The notes beneath the pieces are model-generated. The model did not search any database. It saw nothing but the letters and a program-made list of their open reading frames with translations, and was not told the DNA's origin. A DNA stretch of 64,000 nucleotides from Flavisolibacter tropicus (GTDB taxonomy: Bacteria; Bacteroidota; Bacteroidia; Chitinophagales; Chitinophagaceae), in NCBI RefSeq assembly GCF_001644645.1, contig NZ_CP011390.1, positions 930,001-994,000 of the forward strand, read 5' to 3'. The position numbers were made by a program, and so were the translations under genes. This document shows, one piece after another, positions 8,177 through 17,457 of this stretch; the stretch's first letter is position 1; each line of letters starts with the position of its first letter.

Positions 8177-9601
8177 TTAATAGCCAGGATTTTGTTGTCC
8201 TCTAATGTTTGGATTTGCGTCTAACTCAGCTTGTGGTATTGGCAATATCCTTCTGAAATAATCGGCTTCTATTATTAATGGCGCCCCAGTATATTCTCCG
8301 TTAACGTCAATACGAACTACATCCTGATGGTATCGGGCATAATCCCAGTAGCGATGTCCTTCAAAGGCTAATTCCTTTCGTCTTTCCAGCAGTATATCAC
8401 TTAATAGAGCAGACCCAGTAGATTTATACCCTGTAAAGCCAGCCATTCTTTGTGTAGCAACAGCATTTACATATTCAAGTGCCTGTGCTTCATCACCCAA
8501 TTGATAAGCGGCTTCAGCTGCTGTCAGGTATACTTCTGACATACGTATGATTTTCACCTCATCTTTATCTGGCTGTGAACTGTTTGGGTATTTGTTTACA
8601 ACTCTTACGTCTCCTCTAATAGGGCTAGATGGCAGGATCAATGTTTTCCTGACATCATTATCGGTAAATAGCGTATAGAACGACTCTGCTACTAAAGCAT
8701 CACCATACCCAACCTGGTCGTAGAAATAAGCCAATGCATCAATTCCTGCATTTCCAGAAAGATCGTTTACCACTTCAAAAAGTGTTTCCAATTTGTCCTT
8801 GCGGGCTGTGTTAGAAGACCAATAGCCTTGCACCTGATTTATTTTCAGCAAAGAATAACCGCTATTTGAGATCACATCTTCTGCCGCTTCTAAGGCTTCT
8901 GCCCATTCTCCTTTATATAAATGCATTCTGGCTAAAAGGGCTGTTGCAGCATACCTGGTAAAATACCCAGATGAACGTTCCTGTGTCATTAAATTAATAG
9001 CCGTAGTTAAATCATTTTCAATTTGAGCATAAACTTCACTTACTGTATTTCTCGGTGGTTTAAGCGTAGGATCGTATTTAGTGATAATTGGCACGCCTAA
9101 AGCATTTGGGCTTACAGTATAGGGCTGCGCAAAGTGTTTTACCAATTCAAAGTACATGAGTGCACGAAGCGCATACGCCTCTCCTCTAAACTCATCAATC
9201 TTTTCTGTGCTGGTTAAGGCACAATTAATGACATTGTTGGCATTTAAGATTACATTATACCCATCTTGCCATAAGTCACGTGCATTTGCATTATTCACAG
9301 TCATGTTTACGTAAAAGAAATCCAGGTACCTGTTGCTATTGTCGTTTGAGATATAGACGTTGTCAGCCATTAGATCGCCAAAAATGGGAATAGTTCTCCC
9401 GAATAGCGTTGGGTTTCTTAAACCAGCATAGGTTCCATTTAACGCAGCCTCCATATCATCTACAGTCAATATTGCCTTACTGGTTGGTACAGCACCATAT
9501 TGTTCCTTTTCTAAAAAATCTTTTTTGCAGGAACTCACTAACACCAGCAGCAGTGTCAGCCTCAGTATTAGTTTGTTGGATATATTGAAAAATGTTTTCA
9601 T
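8177..9601 (-). CDS. SusD/RagB-family nutrient-binding outer-membrane lipoprotein
   Basis: A 474-residue surface lipoprotein. The signal ends in LVLVSSC with lipidated Cys25, followed by KKDFLEKEQYG, a common SusD opening. The middle carries TPR-like helices (ALRALMYFELVKHFAQPY, ALLARMHLYKGEWAEALEAA), and the C-terminus has RRKELAFEGHRYWDYARY and the RRILPIPQAELDANPNI ending typical of RagB/SusD. SusD proteins form the lid over their SusC barrel and bind the ligand. The gene starts 26 bp after the susC-like gene on the same strand, so the two form one operon. No glycosidase or sigma/anti-sigma pair is adjacent, so the ligand cannot be predicted. It could be a peptide or a glycan. Confidence 0.95.
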   Translation of the reverse strand: MKTFFNISNKLILRLTLLLVLVSSCKKDFLEKEQYGAVPTSKAILTVDDMEAALNGTYAGLRNPTLFGRTIPIFGDLMADNVYISNDNSNRYLDFFYVNMTVNNANARDLWQDGYNVILNANNVINCALTSTEKIDEFRGEAYALRALMYFELVKHFAQPYTVSPNALGVPIITKYDPTLKPPRNTVSEVYAQIENDLTTAINLMTQERSSGYFTRYAATALLARMHLYKGEWAEALEAAEDVISNSGYSLLKINQVQGYWSSNTARKDKLETLFEVVNDLSGNAGIDALAYFYDQVGYGDALVAESFYTLFTDNDVRKTLILPSSPIRGDVRVVNKYPNSSQPDKDEVKIIRMSEVYLTAAEAAYQLGDEAQALEYVNAVATQRMAGFTGYKSTGSALLSDILLERRKELAFEGHRYWDYARYHQDVVRIDVNGEYTGAPLIIEADYFRRILPIPQAELDANPNIRGQQNPGY

Positions 9602-9627
9602 TGTTTAGCTTTTGATGATCAAAAAGA

Positions 9628-12627
9628 TTACAACTGGATAGATAGACCTACAGTATAAGATTTTGGTATAAAGAACTGCAAGTCGCTAATTCCACTAATC
9701 GGCTGCTCTGGATCCATTGTCAAATTATCATCGAATGTTTTGGTCCATAAGTTGGTACCGCGGAAATACAATCTGGCTGTTGTTAATTGAGCCTTCTTTG
9801 CCCATTGAGAGGGTAAATCAAAACCTAATGTCACATTCCTCAAGCGAATGAAATCACCTTTATATAAATACCTTGTCGATGTTTGATTGGAGGATGAAGC
9901 ATTACCAGCAATAAACTTAGGCACATCGGTAACATCACCCGGCTTTTGCCAACGTTCTAATTGCTTACGATCATGATTTAAACCAAAAAAGGCGCCATCT
10001 CCTAAAAAGATAAAATCCCACTGATTGAATAAATAGTTGCCATACTGGTAGTTTAATTGAGCATCCAGCGTTAGAAACCTCCAGGTTAATGAAGAACTAA
10101 AGCCACCAAAGCCTTTTGGAGATGCGCTATTCTTGTATACACGGGTAGCCTGGCTAAAATCGTTTGTGGTTTCACGCTTACTTTCATCTTTATACCATAA
10201 AGGATCACCATTATTAGGATCTGCGCCAGCCCATAAACGTAGGTAATAAGACTGTACATCTTCTCCAACTTTTAAACTGGTAGGGTCTCCAACAATTTCA
10301 TCAACCCCGTCTCTTAACTTGGTGACCTTGTTTTTATTCCATGCTGAATTTAATGATACGGTCCAGGTAAAATCCTTGCTTTTAATAGGAGTAGCATCGA
10401 TCGTCAATTCAAATCCTTTATTTTCCATGGCGCCTACGTTGTTACTAAAGGATGTAAAACCACTGGTTCCTGACAAAGGCTCTGCTAGTAGAAGATTGTC
10501 TGTTTTTCGAACATAATAATCTGTCTCTACATATACCCTGTTCTTTAATAGTCCTACTTCCAAACCAATATCAAATGGTTTATTTTGTTCCCAGGTAAGG
10601 TTAGAATTACCAATACCATTTTGGAAACTTCCAGGTGCACCATTGTAAGTAGTTGAGTACAAGAAATTGCTACGCCAGTCATAGTTACCTATTCCGGCAT
10701 TACCATTCACACCATAAGAAGCTCTTAACTTGAGTGCAGACAAAAAATCAATTCCTTCCATGAAATCTTCCCCGTCTATATTCCAGGCAGCACCAACACT
10801 CCAAAAGGTTCCATAACGATTGTTAGATCCAAAGCGTGATGATCCATCTTCACGCAAGCTGGCAGACAGGCTATATTTACCTAAATAGTTCACTTGTGCT
10901 TTTGATAGCAACGACGTAAAGCTGTAGTCAGACGCTGTAATAGTAGCCGTTGTAGGAACTGCAGGTACAGGATAAACTATACCTCCATTTTTAGGCAATG
11001 TGGTAGCATCTGCAAATTGATTATAACTCTTTGATTCCTGCGCTTCATAACCTACTGTAACATTGCCATCCATTTTATTATCAAATGCACGGAAGTTGTA
11101 ATCAGCAAGGTTGGTCCACACCCAGTTGTACAAGCGTTGATAAGAATTAGCCGTATACCCCTGCGTAGAGACAGCGTCCCCAAATAGAGGATTCCAGAAT
11201 AGGTATTCTTCAATATTGTTGTAGTCAATGCCAAAACGAGTAGAAAGACGAAGATTGTTTAAAAGTTTATATTCCAAATTCGCATTTCCCAAAAGCTTAG
11301 ATGTTTGGTTCTCTTGCTTATCGTATTGATGTATAGCTAATGGATTATAGATTGGGCTAAAATCAGCAGGATCATAGTTAACTGTACCATCTTCATTATA
11401 AGCAGGCTGTGTTGGTAGCAGGGCTAAGGCCGCTAATATGGGATTACGAAAGCCAGAAGATTCTGTTTCTCCTCTTTGATGAAAGGATGAAAGATTCAGA
11501 TTGACACCGGCTGTAAAACGCTGACTAATCTGATGTTTTAGGTTTAGCGTTGCCGAATACCGTTTCAGATCCGAGCCGATAACTGGACTTTGTTGCTGGA
11601 AGAAACCACCAGATATAAAGAACTGTGTTCTGGGATCACCACCGGAAGCAGATAAGTTTACTTGCCGCTGCTTTCCATTGCGTGTAACTAAATCAAGCCA
11701 ATCATAGTTATTATTCGTATTGTAATAAAAATTTTGATCCATGTACTGATCAATGAATGAATTAGGCAAACCCAAATTGGCTAATCCTTCTCTAAATAGT
11801 TCATTCACCTGGTCCCTATTCAACGGTTTTCCAGCATCTGGAAAATAAGCAATGTCATTGGAGCCTATTTCAGCATCTGCTTTTATAACTGTTTTTCCCG
11901 GCCTTCCTTTCTTAGTAGTGATAACGATTACACCATTGGCAGCTCTTGATCCATAAATAGAAGCAGCAGATGCATCTTTTAATACCGATATGCTTTCTAT
12001 ATCGTTAGGGTTAAGACTAGCCAGCAGGTTACTGGAGTTAGTAAGATTAGATGCATCGCCAGAGTTTATTGGTGTTCCATCAACTACGTACAAGGGCGCA
12101 GAAGAAGCAGAAATGGATCCGATACCACGTATCCTGATTTGCTGAACAGAACCAGGCTGACCGGATATAGCCACTGATTGTAAACCAGCCACTTTACCCT
12201 GTAACATTTGATCTACAGATACCATTGGCACATTCTCCAATTCTTCACTTGTAACTCTGCCAACGGCTCCGGTTACTTTTCTTTTTTGCTGCTGTCCATA
12301 AGCTACTACTACCACTTCATCTAATGAACGTACGTTTTTGGAAAGGTTTATTGCATAGCTGGATTTGCCTTCCACAATAGAAACCTCATTATCTGTGTAT
12401 CCGGTATAACTAAAAATTAGCGCAGTAATATTTGAGGGCACTATTAGGCGAAAATTTCCATTTCCATCAGTAGTCGTTCCAGTAGTCGTATTTTTAGCAG
12501 TTACACTAACACCAGAAATAGGGGTTTTTGCATCATTATCAAATACCTGCCCGGTTATCTCACGTTGTGTCCAACCAGAAACAGCCAATAGCAGTAATAT
12601 ACACACGAAGAGTAAAGCTTTTTTCAT
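9628..12627 (-). CDS. SusC/RagA-family TonB-linked outer-membrane transporter
   Basis: A protein of about 1000 residues. The signal peptide is MKKALLFVCILLLLAVSG, for which I choose the second Met (12627) over the Met two codons upstream. Next comes the carboxypeptidase-D-like domain (REITGQVFDNDAKTPISGVS, about 25-105), the TonB plug with VVVVAYGQQQKRKVTGAVG, LYVVDGTP and SIYGSRAANGVIVITTKKG (about 105-245), and then a 22-strand beta-barrel ending YTVGLSIQL. It imports oligomers across the outer membrane using TonB energy together with the downstream SusD partner. No N-terminal STN domain is present, so a FecR-type sigma cascade is not expected. It is intact throughout. Confidence 0.96.
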   Translation of the reverse strand: MKKALLFVCILLLLAVSGWTQREITGQVFDNDAKTPISGVSVTAKNTTTGTTTDGNGNFRLIVPSNITALIFSYTGYTDNEVSIVEGKSSYAINLSKNVRSLDEVVVVAYGQQQKRKVTGAVGRVTSEELENVPMVSVDQMLQGKVAGLQSVAISGQPGSVQQIRIRGIGSISASSAPLYVVDGTPINSGDASNLTNSSNLLASLNPNDIESISVLKDASAASIYGSRAANGVIVITTKKGRPGKTVIKADAEIGSNDIAYFPDAGKPLNRDQVNELFREGLANLGLPNSFIDQYMDQNFYYNTNNNYDWLDLVTRNGKQRQVNLSASGGDPRTQFFISGGFFQQQSPVIGSDLKRYSATLNLKHQISQRFTAGVNLNLSSFHQRGETESSGFRNPILAALALLPTQPAYNEDGTVNYDPADFSPIYNPLAIHQYDKQENQTSKLLGNANLEYKLLNNLRLSTRFGIDYNNIEEYLFWNPLFGDAVSTQGYTANSYQRLYNWVWTNLADYNFRAFDNKMDGNVTVGYEAQESKSYNQFADATTLPKNGGIVYPVPAVPTTATITASDYSFTSLLSKAQVNYLGKYSLSASLREDGSSRFGSNNRYGTFWSVGAAWNIDGEDFMEGIDFLSALKLRASYGVNGNAGIGNYDWRSNFLYSTTYNGAPGSFQNGIGNSNLTWEQNKPFDIGLEVGLLKNRVYVETDYYVRKTDNLLLAEPLSGTSGFTSFSNNVGAMENKGFELTIDATPIKSKDFTWTVSLNSAWNKNKVTKLRDGVDEIVGDPTSLKVGEDVQSYYLRLWAGADPNNGDPLWYKDESKRETTNDFSQATRVYKNSASPKGFGGFSSSLTWRFLTLDAQLNYQYGNYLFNQWDFIFLGDGAFFGLNHDRKQLERWQKPGDVTDVPKFIAGNASSSNQTSTRYLYKGDFIRLRNVTLGFDLPSQWAKKAQLTTARLYFRGTNLWTKTFDDNLTMDPEQPISGISDLQFFIPKSYTVGLSIQL

Positions 12628-12633
12628 TTGCAT

Positions 12634-13115
12634 AGTAATTGGTTTACTGAAATGACAAAAGCATTTCCATTAGTGCTTCTTATGGTAAACTCCTCATTTA
12701 CTCAAGCCGCATGTAGAACCATTGAAGCATGAAAATCGGGTGCTAAAACCGCTTTCCTGTGTTCTTACTTGGCTTATTAAAACTTAGATGGGTAATGAAT
12801 TTACGACAGTGATAGAAGTGGTAATACGGCCAGCTGAAAGGTGAAAAGCTGGACTGCAGATTTACGGACTTAATTGAATTGACAGGAATACAATCTGCTG
12901 GTATTACTTTTTTTGATTTATATATTCTGTTGTTATGCACTGAGCAATAACTGGCTTTCCTACCCCTTTCCGTGGATAAGCTGTCCTCATCAACACTTCA
13001 GTTTTCCGACAGCATCGGGACAAGTTCGTTTAAAACACCTTTATGCCTGCTAATACCGAAGCAGTCCTAAATCAAGAGCAGTGATAAGGACAGCAAGAGG
13101 TAGGAAAGGTTTAAC
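12634..13115. other. Intergenic region upstream of susC
   Basis: About 480 bp between the susC start and the esterase stop. No open frame with plausible composition was found. It must contain the susCD promoter, but no exact TAnnTTTG element was recognised on the minus strand. Confidence 0.5.
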
Positions 13116-13811
13116 TTATAAAATACCCTTCACGATCTGCCAAACATTAGCAGCTACAATCTGGTGTCCTTCTGGAGTTGGATGAATACCGTCCTGCTGG
13201 TTTAGTTTTGCTTCTCCGCCTACACCTTGAAGTAGAAATGGAATCAATGCCATATTGTTAGCCTGAGCCAATTCAGGATAAATACTTTGAAATGAACGGG
13301 CATAGGTCTGCCCCATATTGGGTGGTACCTGCATACCAGCCAATACTAATTTGACATGAGGGTACTTTGCTTTTACCTTACTAATGATCGACTGCAAATT
13401 CTTTTTTGTTTCAGTAACAGGAATTCCTCTCAAGCCGTCATTTGCACCCAATTCTAATACAAATACATCAACAGGCTGTTTCAGAATCCAATCAATACGG
13501 CTATTCCCTCCGGAAGAAGTTTCACCACTCACACCTGCATTTACCACTTTGTAGGATAAATTCATTGAATCAATCTTTTGTTGGATAAGAGCCGGAAAGG
13601 CCTGGGAAGGCTCTACACCATAACCTGCTGTTAAGCTATTACCATAAAAAAGAATGGTTTTGGCTTTAGTTTTGGCAGTATTATTTGCGGCTTCAGGCTC
13701 TTTAGACTTTGCCTTATTATTAGTTGACTTATCGCTACAAGAAGAAAGTAGGATAATAAAAAATAGGAATACCATAGATAATATCCCTTTTACTATTCTC
13801 ATCCCTTTCAT
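13116..13811 (-). CDS. tesA: TesA-like SGNH-fold arylesterase/lysophospholipase, lipoprotein
   Basis: A GDSL/SGNH hydrolase (residue numbers from the longest start at 13856). All blocks are present: block I YGNSLTAGYG with nucleophile Ser74, block II Gly111 in AGVSGET, block III GANDG with Asn139, and block V DGIHPTPEGH with Asp222 and His225. A lipoprotein signal (FIILLSSC, Cys40) implies a periplasmic, membrane-anchored enzyme. The internal Met16 or Met19 gives a more usual signal length, so I start at 13811. Family members cleave acyl thioesters and short esters. It is divergent from ybbA-ybbP, the same arrangement as tesA/ybbAP in Escherichia coli, which supports the TesA-type assignment. 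The physiological substrate is unknown. Confidence 0.88.
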   Translation of the reverse strand: MKGMRIVKGILSMVFLFFIILLSSCSDKSTNNKAKSKEPEAANNTAKTKAKTILFYGNSLTAGYGVEPSQAFPALIQQKIDSMNLSYKVVNAGVSGETSSGGNSRIDWILKQPVDVFVLELGANDGLRGIPVTETKKNLQSIISKVKAKYPHVKLVLAGMQVPPNMGQTYARSFQSIYPELAQANNMALIPFLLQGVGGEAKLNQQDGIHPTPEGHQIVAANVWQIVKGIL

Positions 13812-13938
13812 TAAGTCTATCCTATTTAAACGTGTTTCTAACATATTCCTTTCCATGAATGCGGTATTTTTATACTATTCGCCCTTCCAACCTGCTGAAG
13901 TTGGCAGCTTGGTAAAGCAAAATAATGAAAAGCAATTT

Positions 13939-14643
13939 ATGGATACGATACTTGAATTACAGAACGTTAGTAAAACATATCAAACGGCAGACCGGACATT
14001 AACGGTTTTAGATCATATCAGCTTTTCGGTAACAGCCGGCTCTACCTTATCGATAGTTGGCCCCTCTGGAAGTGGAAAAACGACACTACTTGGACTCTGC
14101 GCTGGTTTAGACAGGGCCAGCAGTGGCAGTGTAGTTCTTAACCAAATTCCTTTAGACAAGTTAAATGAAGATAAACGAGCCCAGGTTCGAAATGAATATG
14201 TGGGATTTATCTTTCAAAATTTTCAACTCCTTCCTACCCTCACAGCTTTGGAAAATGTAATGGTACCCATGGAACTCCGAGGTGAAAAACATATTCGTTC
14301 ACGAGCATTAGATTTATTAGATAAAGTTGGACTTGCTGACCGCAGCCACCACTATCCAGCACAACTAAGTGGCGGTGAACAGCAGCGAGTATCGCTGGCT
14401 CGAGCTTTTTCCAATAAACCGCGGTTGCTTTTTGCCGATGAGCCTACCGGTAACCTGGATGCTGAAACCAGCGAACGAATAGAAGCGTTATTATTTGACT
14501 TAAATAAAGAAGCTGGCACTACACTGATCATTGTTACACACAACCTTGAGCTAGCAGCCAGAACCCAGCGCATTATCCGAATAAAAGGTGGAAAAATTAT
14601 AGCAGATGAGCTTACTGATCAAGCAGTAAGTAAGGCGGTGTGA
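13939..14643 (+). CDS. ybbA: ABC transporter ATP-binding protein, YbbA/LolD type
   Basis: 234 residues from the ATG at 13939-13941. An upstream in-frame extension would overlap the divergent esterase gene and lacks homology. It shows Walker A GPSGSGKT, the Q-loop region FIFQNFQLLP, signature LSGGEQQRVS, Walker B LLFADEP, D-loop GNLDAET and switch His in IIVTHN. This is the soluble ATPase of the MacB/LolCDE (type VII) class, which works as a mechanotransmission pump at the inner membrane instead of carrying solute through it. The permease partner is the gene at 14804, 160 bp downstream. In Proteobacteria YbbAP is linked to TesA, and the same neighbour is found here. Confidence 0.92.
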   Translation: MDTILELQNVSKTYQTADRTLTVLDHISFSVTAGSTLSIVGPSGSGKTTLLGLCAGLDRASSGSVVLNQIPLDKLNEDKRAQVRNEYVGFIFQNFQLLPTLTALENVMVPMELRGEKHIRSRALDLLDKVGLADRSHHYPAQLSGGEQQRVSLARAFSNKPRLLFADEPTGNLDAETSERIEALLFDLNKEAGTTLIIVTHNLELAARTQRIIRIKGGKIIADELTDQAVSKAV

Positions 14644-14803
14644 TTTGACATGAAACGTGAGACGATAAACGTGAAAGAGAGCTGCATGATCTTACATCCT
14701 TGTTAGGGTTTGTTATTGAAATTAAATGAGAAATACAAACTTGTAGCACTGCTAAAGAAAAAAGGAATCCAAAGAAATTTAGTTACTGAATAAAAGAAAT
14801 TGA

Positions 14804-17347
14804 ATGAATCACAGAACAGGAATACGGTTGAGGTGGTTAATGACTATGGCTTGGCGAGACAGCCGGCGAAACCGGTCGCGATTATTTTTATTTATCTCCT
14901 CTATCATTCTTGGAATAGCAGCCCTTGTGGCTATTTATTCGTTGAATGAGAACATGCAGACTGAAATAGACCGGCAAGCCGCTTCACTCATTGGAGCTGA
15001 TCTGGAAATATCGAGTAGCCGTCAGGTTTCACCTGCTTCTCAAAAACTGATCGATTCTTTAGGTGATCGCCGTTCTGAAGAACGCAGTTTTGTTTCCATG
15101 GCCCTTTTCAACAAATCAGGTGGCACCAGACTGGTACAGGTAAAGGCCTTGCAGGGCGAGTTTCCTTATTATGGCGCTTTAGAAACTGAACCGTCTACTG
15201 CTGGAGTTTCCTTTCGCAATAAGCAACAAGCATTGGTTGATCAAACACTGATGCTTCAGTTCAAAGCACAAACAGGAGATTCTATTCAATTAGGCAATAT
15301 GAACTTTGTTATTGCCGGCACATTACTACGTGCGCCCGGACAAACAGGTTTATCCGCATCTGTATCACCCGTTGTATATATCCCCTTACAATACCTGGAA
15401 GCAACTGGGCTATCACAAAAAGGCAGCCGTATTGGTTATAAGTTTTACTACAAGTACGATCGAAAAGTAAATATTGATAAAATTGCCAAACAGTTAGAAC
15501 CAAGATTATCCGCTGAAGGATTAAACTATGACACGATCGCTTCACAAAAAGAAGAAACCAATCGTTCGTTTAGGGATGTGACCCGCTTTTTATCACTTAT
15601 AGGCTTCATTGCATTGCTATTAGGCTGTATAGGCGTAGCCAGTTCCATTCATATATACATACGTGAAAAAATCAATTCTGTAGCCATTTTGCGCTGCTTA
15701 GGCGCCTCTTCCAAACAATCTTTCCTGATCTTTTTGATCCAGATTGCAGCTATTGGACTTGTTGGTTCTATTGTTGGCGCTTTCCTAGGCACAATTATTC
15801 AACAGTTATTACCAGTGGTGCTAAAAGAGATCCTGCCCATTGATATCCCAACGGCACTTTCCTGGAGTTCCATTACACAAGGCATACTATTAGGCACTAT
15901 TATTTCTATTCTCTTTGCCTTATTGCCATTAGTTTCCATTCGGCGCATATCTCCTTTGAACACGTTACGGGCTGCTTTTCAGCAACAAAAGAAGAAATTA
16001 GATCCGGTAAAATGGCTGATATACAGTCTAGTATTATTGTTCATTTTCGGGTTTGCTCTTTTGCAAATGGATAATTGGAGACAAGCCCTGTTCTTTACAT
16101 TGGGGGTTATCCTTGCCTTCCTAATTCTAACTGGTATAGCTGCCCTATTAATGTACTTAGTACGGCGATTTTTTCCGGGATCCTGGAGTTACCTATGGCG
16201 GCAGGGACTGGCTAATTTATATAGACCCAATAACCAGACAACTATACTGATTGTTTCAATAGGATTGGGTACTGCCTTTATTTGCACATTGATCTTTATT
16301 CATTCACTGCTGCTTAACCGCGTATCCTTATCATCTAGCGGCCACCAACCCAACATGGTATTGTTTGATATCCAACCTGCACAAAAAGAGCAGGTAATAG
16401 CGCTTACCAGGCAACAGGGTTTACCGGTAAATGGAACTGTACCTATTGTAAATATGCGACTGGAGTCGATCAATGATATCACAGCTTCGCGCTTGCAACA
16501 AGACAGTACAATTGATGTACAACGCTGGGTATTTAGCCGGGAGTATAGAGTTACTTTTCGAGACACCCTATCGGATTCTGAGAAAATAGCAGAAGGCAAA
16601 TGGAGCGGTAAAGCTGATAAGGATGGCACTGTGCGTGTTTCAATCGAAGAACGGTTTGCCAAACGAAACAAAATACATATTGGAGACACCATGACATTTA
16701 ATGTGCAAGGCTCCATTATACCCACAATTGTAGGTAGCTTGCGGGAAGTAGATTGGAACCGCATCCAGACCAACTTCTTGGTAGTGTTTCCAACTGGCGT
16801 TTTAGAAGATGCACCACAATTTCATGTACTGCTAACAAGGGTACCATCCAAGGAAAAATCAGCACAGTTTCAACAAGTGCTGGTGAAACAATTTCCAAAC
16901 GTTTCAATTATTGACCTGGGACTAGTGCTAAGTGTCATAGATGATGTTTTAAGTAAAGTAGGATTTGTTATACGCTTTATGGCAGGCTTTAGCATTTTTA
17001 CCGGCCTGGTTGTATTAATTGCTTCCGTATTGATCAGCAAATACCAGCGCATGGGTGAAAGTGTATTATTACGAACACTCGGAGCCAGCAAACGCCAATT
17101 GTTTATGATCACGGCTTTAGAATACTTTTTCTTAGGAGCATTTGCCGCTGCTACAGGCATTATACTTTCTTTAATAGGCAGTTGGGCTTTAGCCAATTAT
17201 AGCTTTGAAATGAGTTTTTCACCAAGTTTGTGGCCAGTCCTTGTTGTCTTTTTAAGTGTTTGTGCGCTAACAGTAAGTATTGGATTGGGCAATAGCCGTG
17301 AGGTATTGACGCAACCGCCCTTGGAAATACTAAGACAGGAAAATTAA
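14804..17347 (+). CDS. ybbP: FtsX/MacB-like ABC permease, YbbP type
   Basis: An 847-residue membrane protein with two FtsX modules, unlike the single module of LolC/E. An N-terminal membrane helix (about 27-47, LFLFISSIILGIAALVAIYS) leads into a periplasmic domain, then three helices (about 260-385), a central pair near 405-455, a second periplasmic domain, and a final three-helix set (about 720-835). Two FtsX-like cores in one chain are typical of YbbP. It is expected to pair with the YbbA-like ATPase upstream and act on lipids or lipid-linked molecules with the TesA-like esterase. It ends at a strong terminator and shows no damage. Confidence 0.9.
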   Translation: MNHRTGIRLRWLMTMAWRDSRRNRSRLFLFISSIILGIAALVAIYSLNENMQTEIDRQAASLIGADLEISSSRQVSPASQKLIDSLGDRRSEERSFVSMALFNKSGGTRLVQVKALQGEFPYYGALETEPSTAGVSFRNKQQALVDQTLMLQFKAQTGDSIQLGNMNFVIAGTLLRAPGQTGLSASVSPVVYIPLQYLEATGLSQKGSRIGYKFYYKYDRKVNIDKIAKQLEPRLSAEGLNYDTIASQKEETNRSFRDVTRFLSLIGFIALLLGCIGVASSIHIYIREKINSVAILRCLGASSKQSFLIFLIQIAAIGLVGSIVGAFLGTIIQQLLPVVLKEILPIDIPTALSWSSITQGILLGTIISILFALLPLVSIRRISPLNTLRAAFQQQKKKLDPVKWLIYSLVLLFIFGFALLQMDNWRQALFFTLGVILAFLILTGIAALLMYLVRRFFPGSWSYLWRQGLANLYRPNNQTTILIVSIGLGTAFICTLIFIHSLLLNRVSLSSSGHQPNMVLFDIQPAQKEQVIALTRQQGLPVNGTVPIVNMRLESINDITASRLQQDSTIDVQRWVFSREYRVTFRDTLSDSEKIAEGKWSGKADKDGTVRVSIEERFAKRNKIHIGDTMTFNVQGSIIPTIVGSLREVDWNRIQTNFLVVFPTGVLEDAPQFHVLLTRVPSKEKSAQFQQVLVKQFPNVSIIDLGLVLSVIDDVLSKVGFVIRFMAGFSIFTGLVVLIASVLISKYQRMGESVLLRTLGASKRQLFMITALEYFFLGAFAAATGIILSLIGSWALANYSFEMSFSPSLWPVLVVFLSVCALTVSIGLGNSREVLTQPPLEILRQEN

Positions 17348-17353
17348 ACCTTA

Positions 17354-17380
17354 CCCCGGCCCACTCCTAAAGGAGAGGGA
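17354..17380. repeat. Dispersed CCGGCCC/CCTAAAGG element, copy 1
   Basis: The sequence ccccggcccactcctaaagg and following gagaggga contains a small palindrome (ctcctaaaggag). A similar element occurs inverted at 46468-46488. Confidence 0.4.
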
Positions 17381-17424
17381 GAGCTAACACAAAGGGCTGG
17401 CTTAGTTAAGACTATCTATATAGA

Positions 17425-17457
17425 CAGCGTAGTTTAAGCAACTACGCTGCTTTTTTT
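17425..17457 (+). terminator. Intrinsic terminator after ybbP
   Basis: A perfect 10-bp stem (cagcgtagtt, 17425-17434; aactacgctg, 17440-17449), 5-nt loop, then CTTTTTTT. It overlaps the stop codon of the convergent tolC-like gene. Confidence 0.85.

Noticed and set aside
12743..12940. 65-codon frame in the spacer upstream of susC
   Set aside because: No conserved features, strongly biased composition and no sign of a start signal.
16300..16773. Long minus-strand open frame of 157 codons inside ybbP
   Set aside because: It is antisense to a well-supported gene, has no recognisable motif and no ribosome-binding site; it is a frame shadow.
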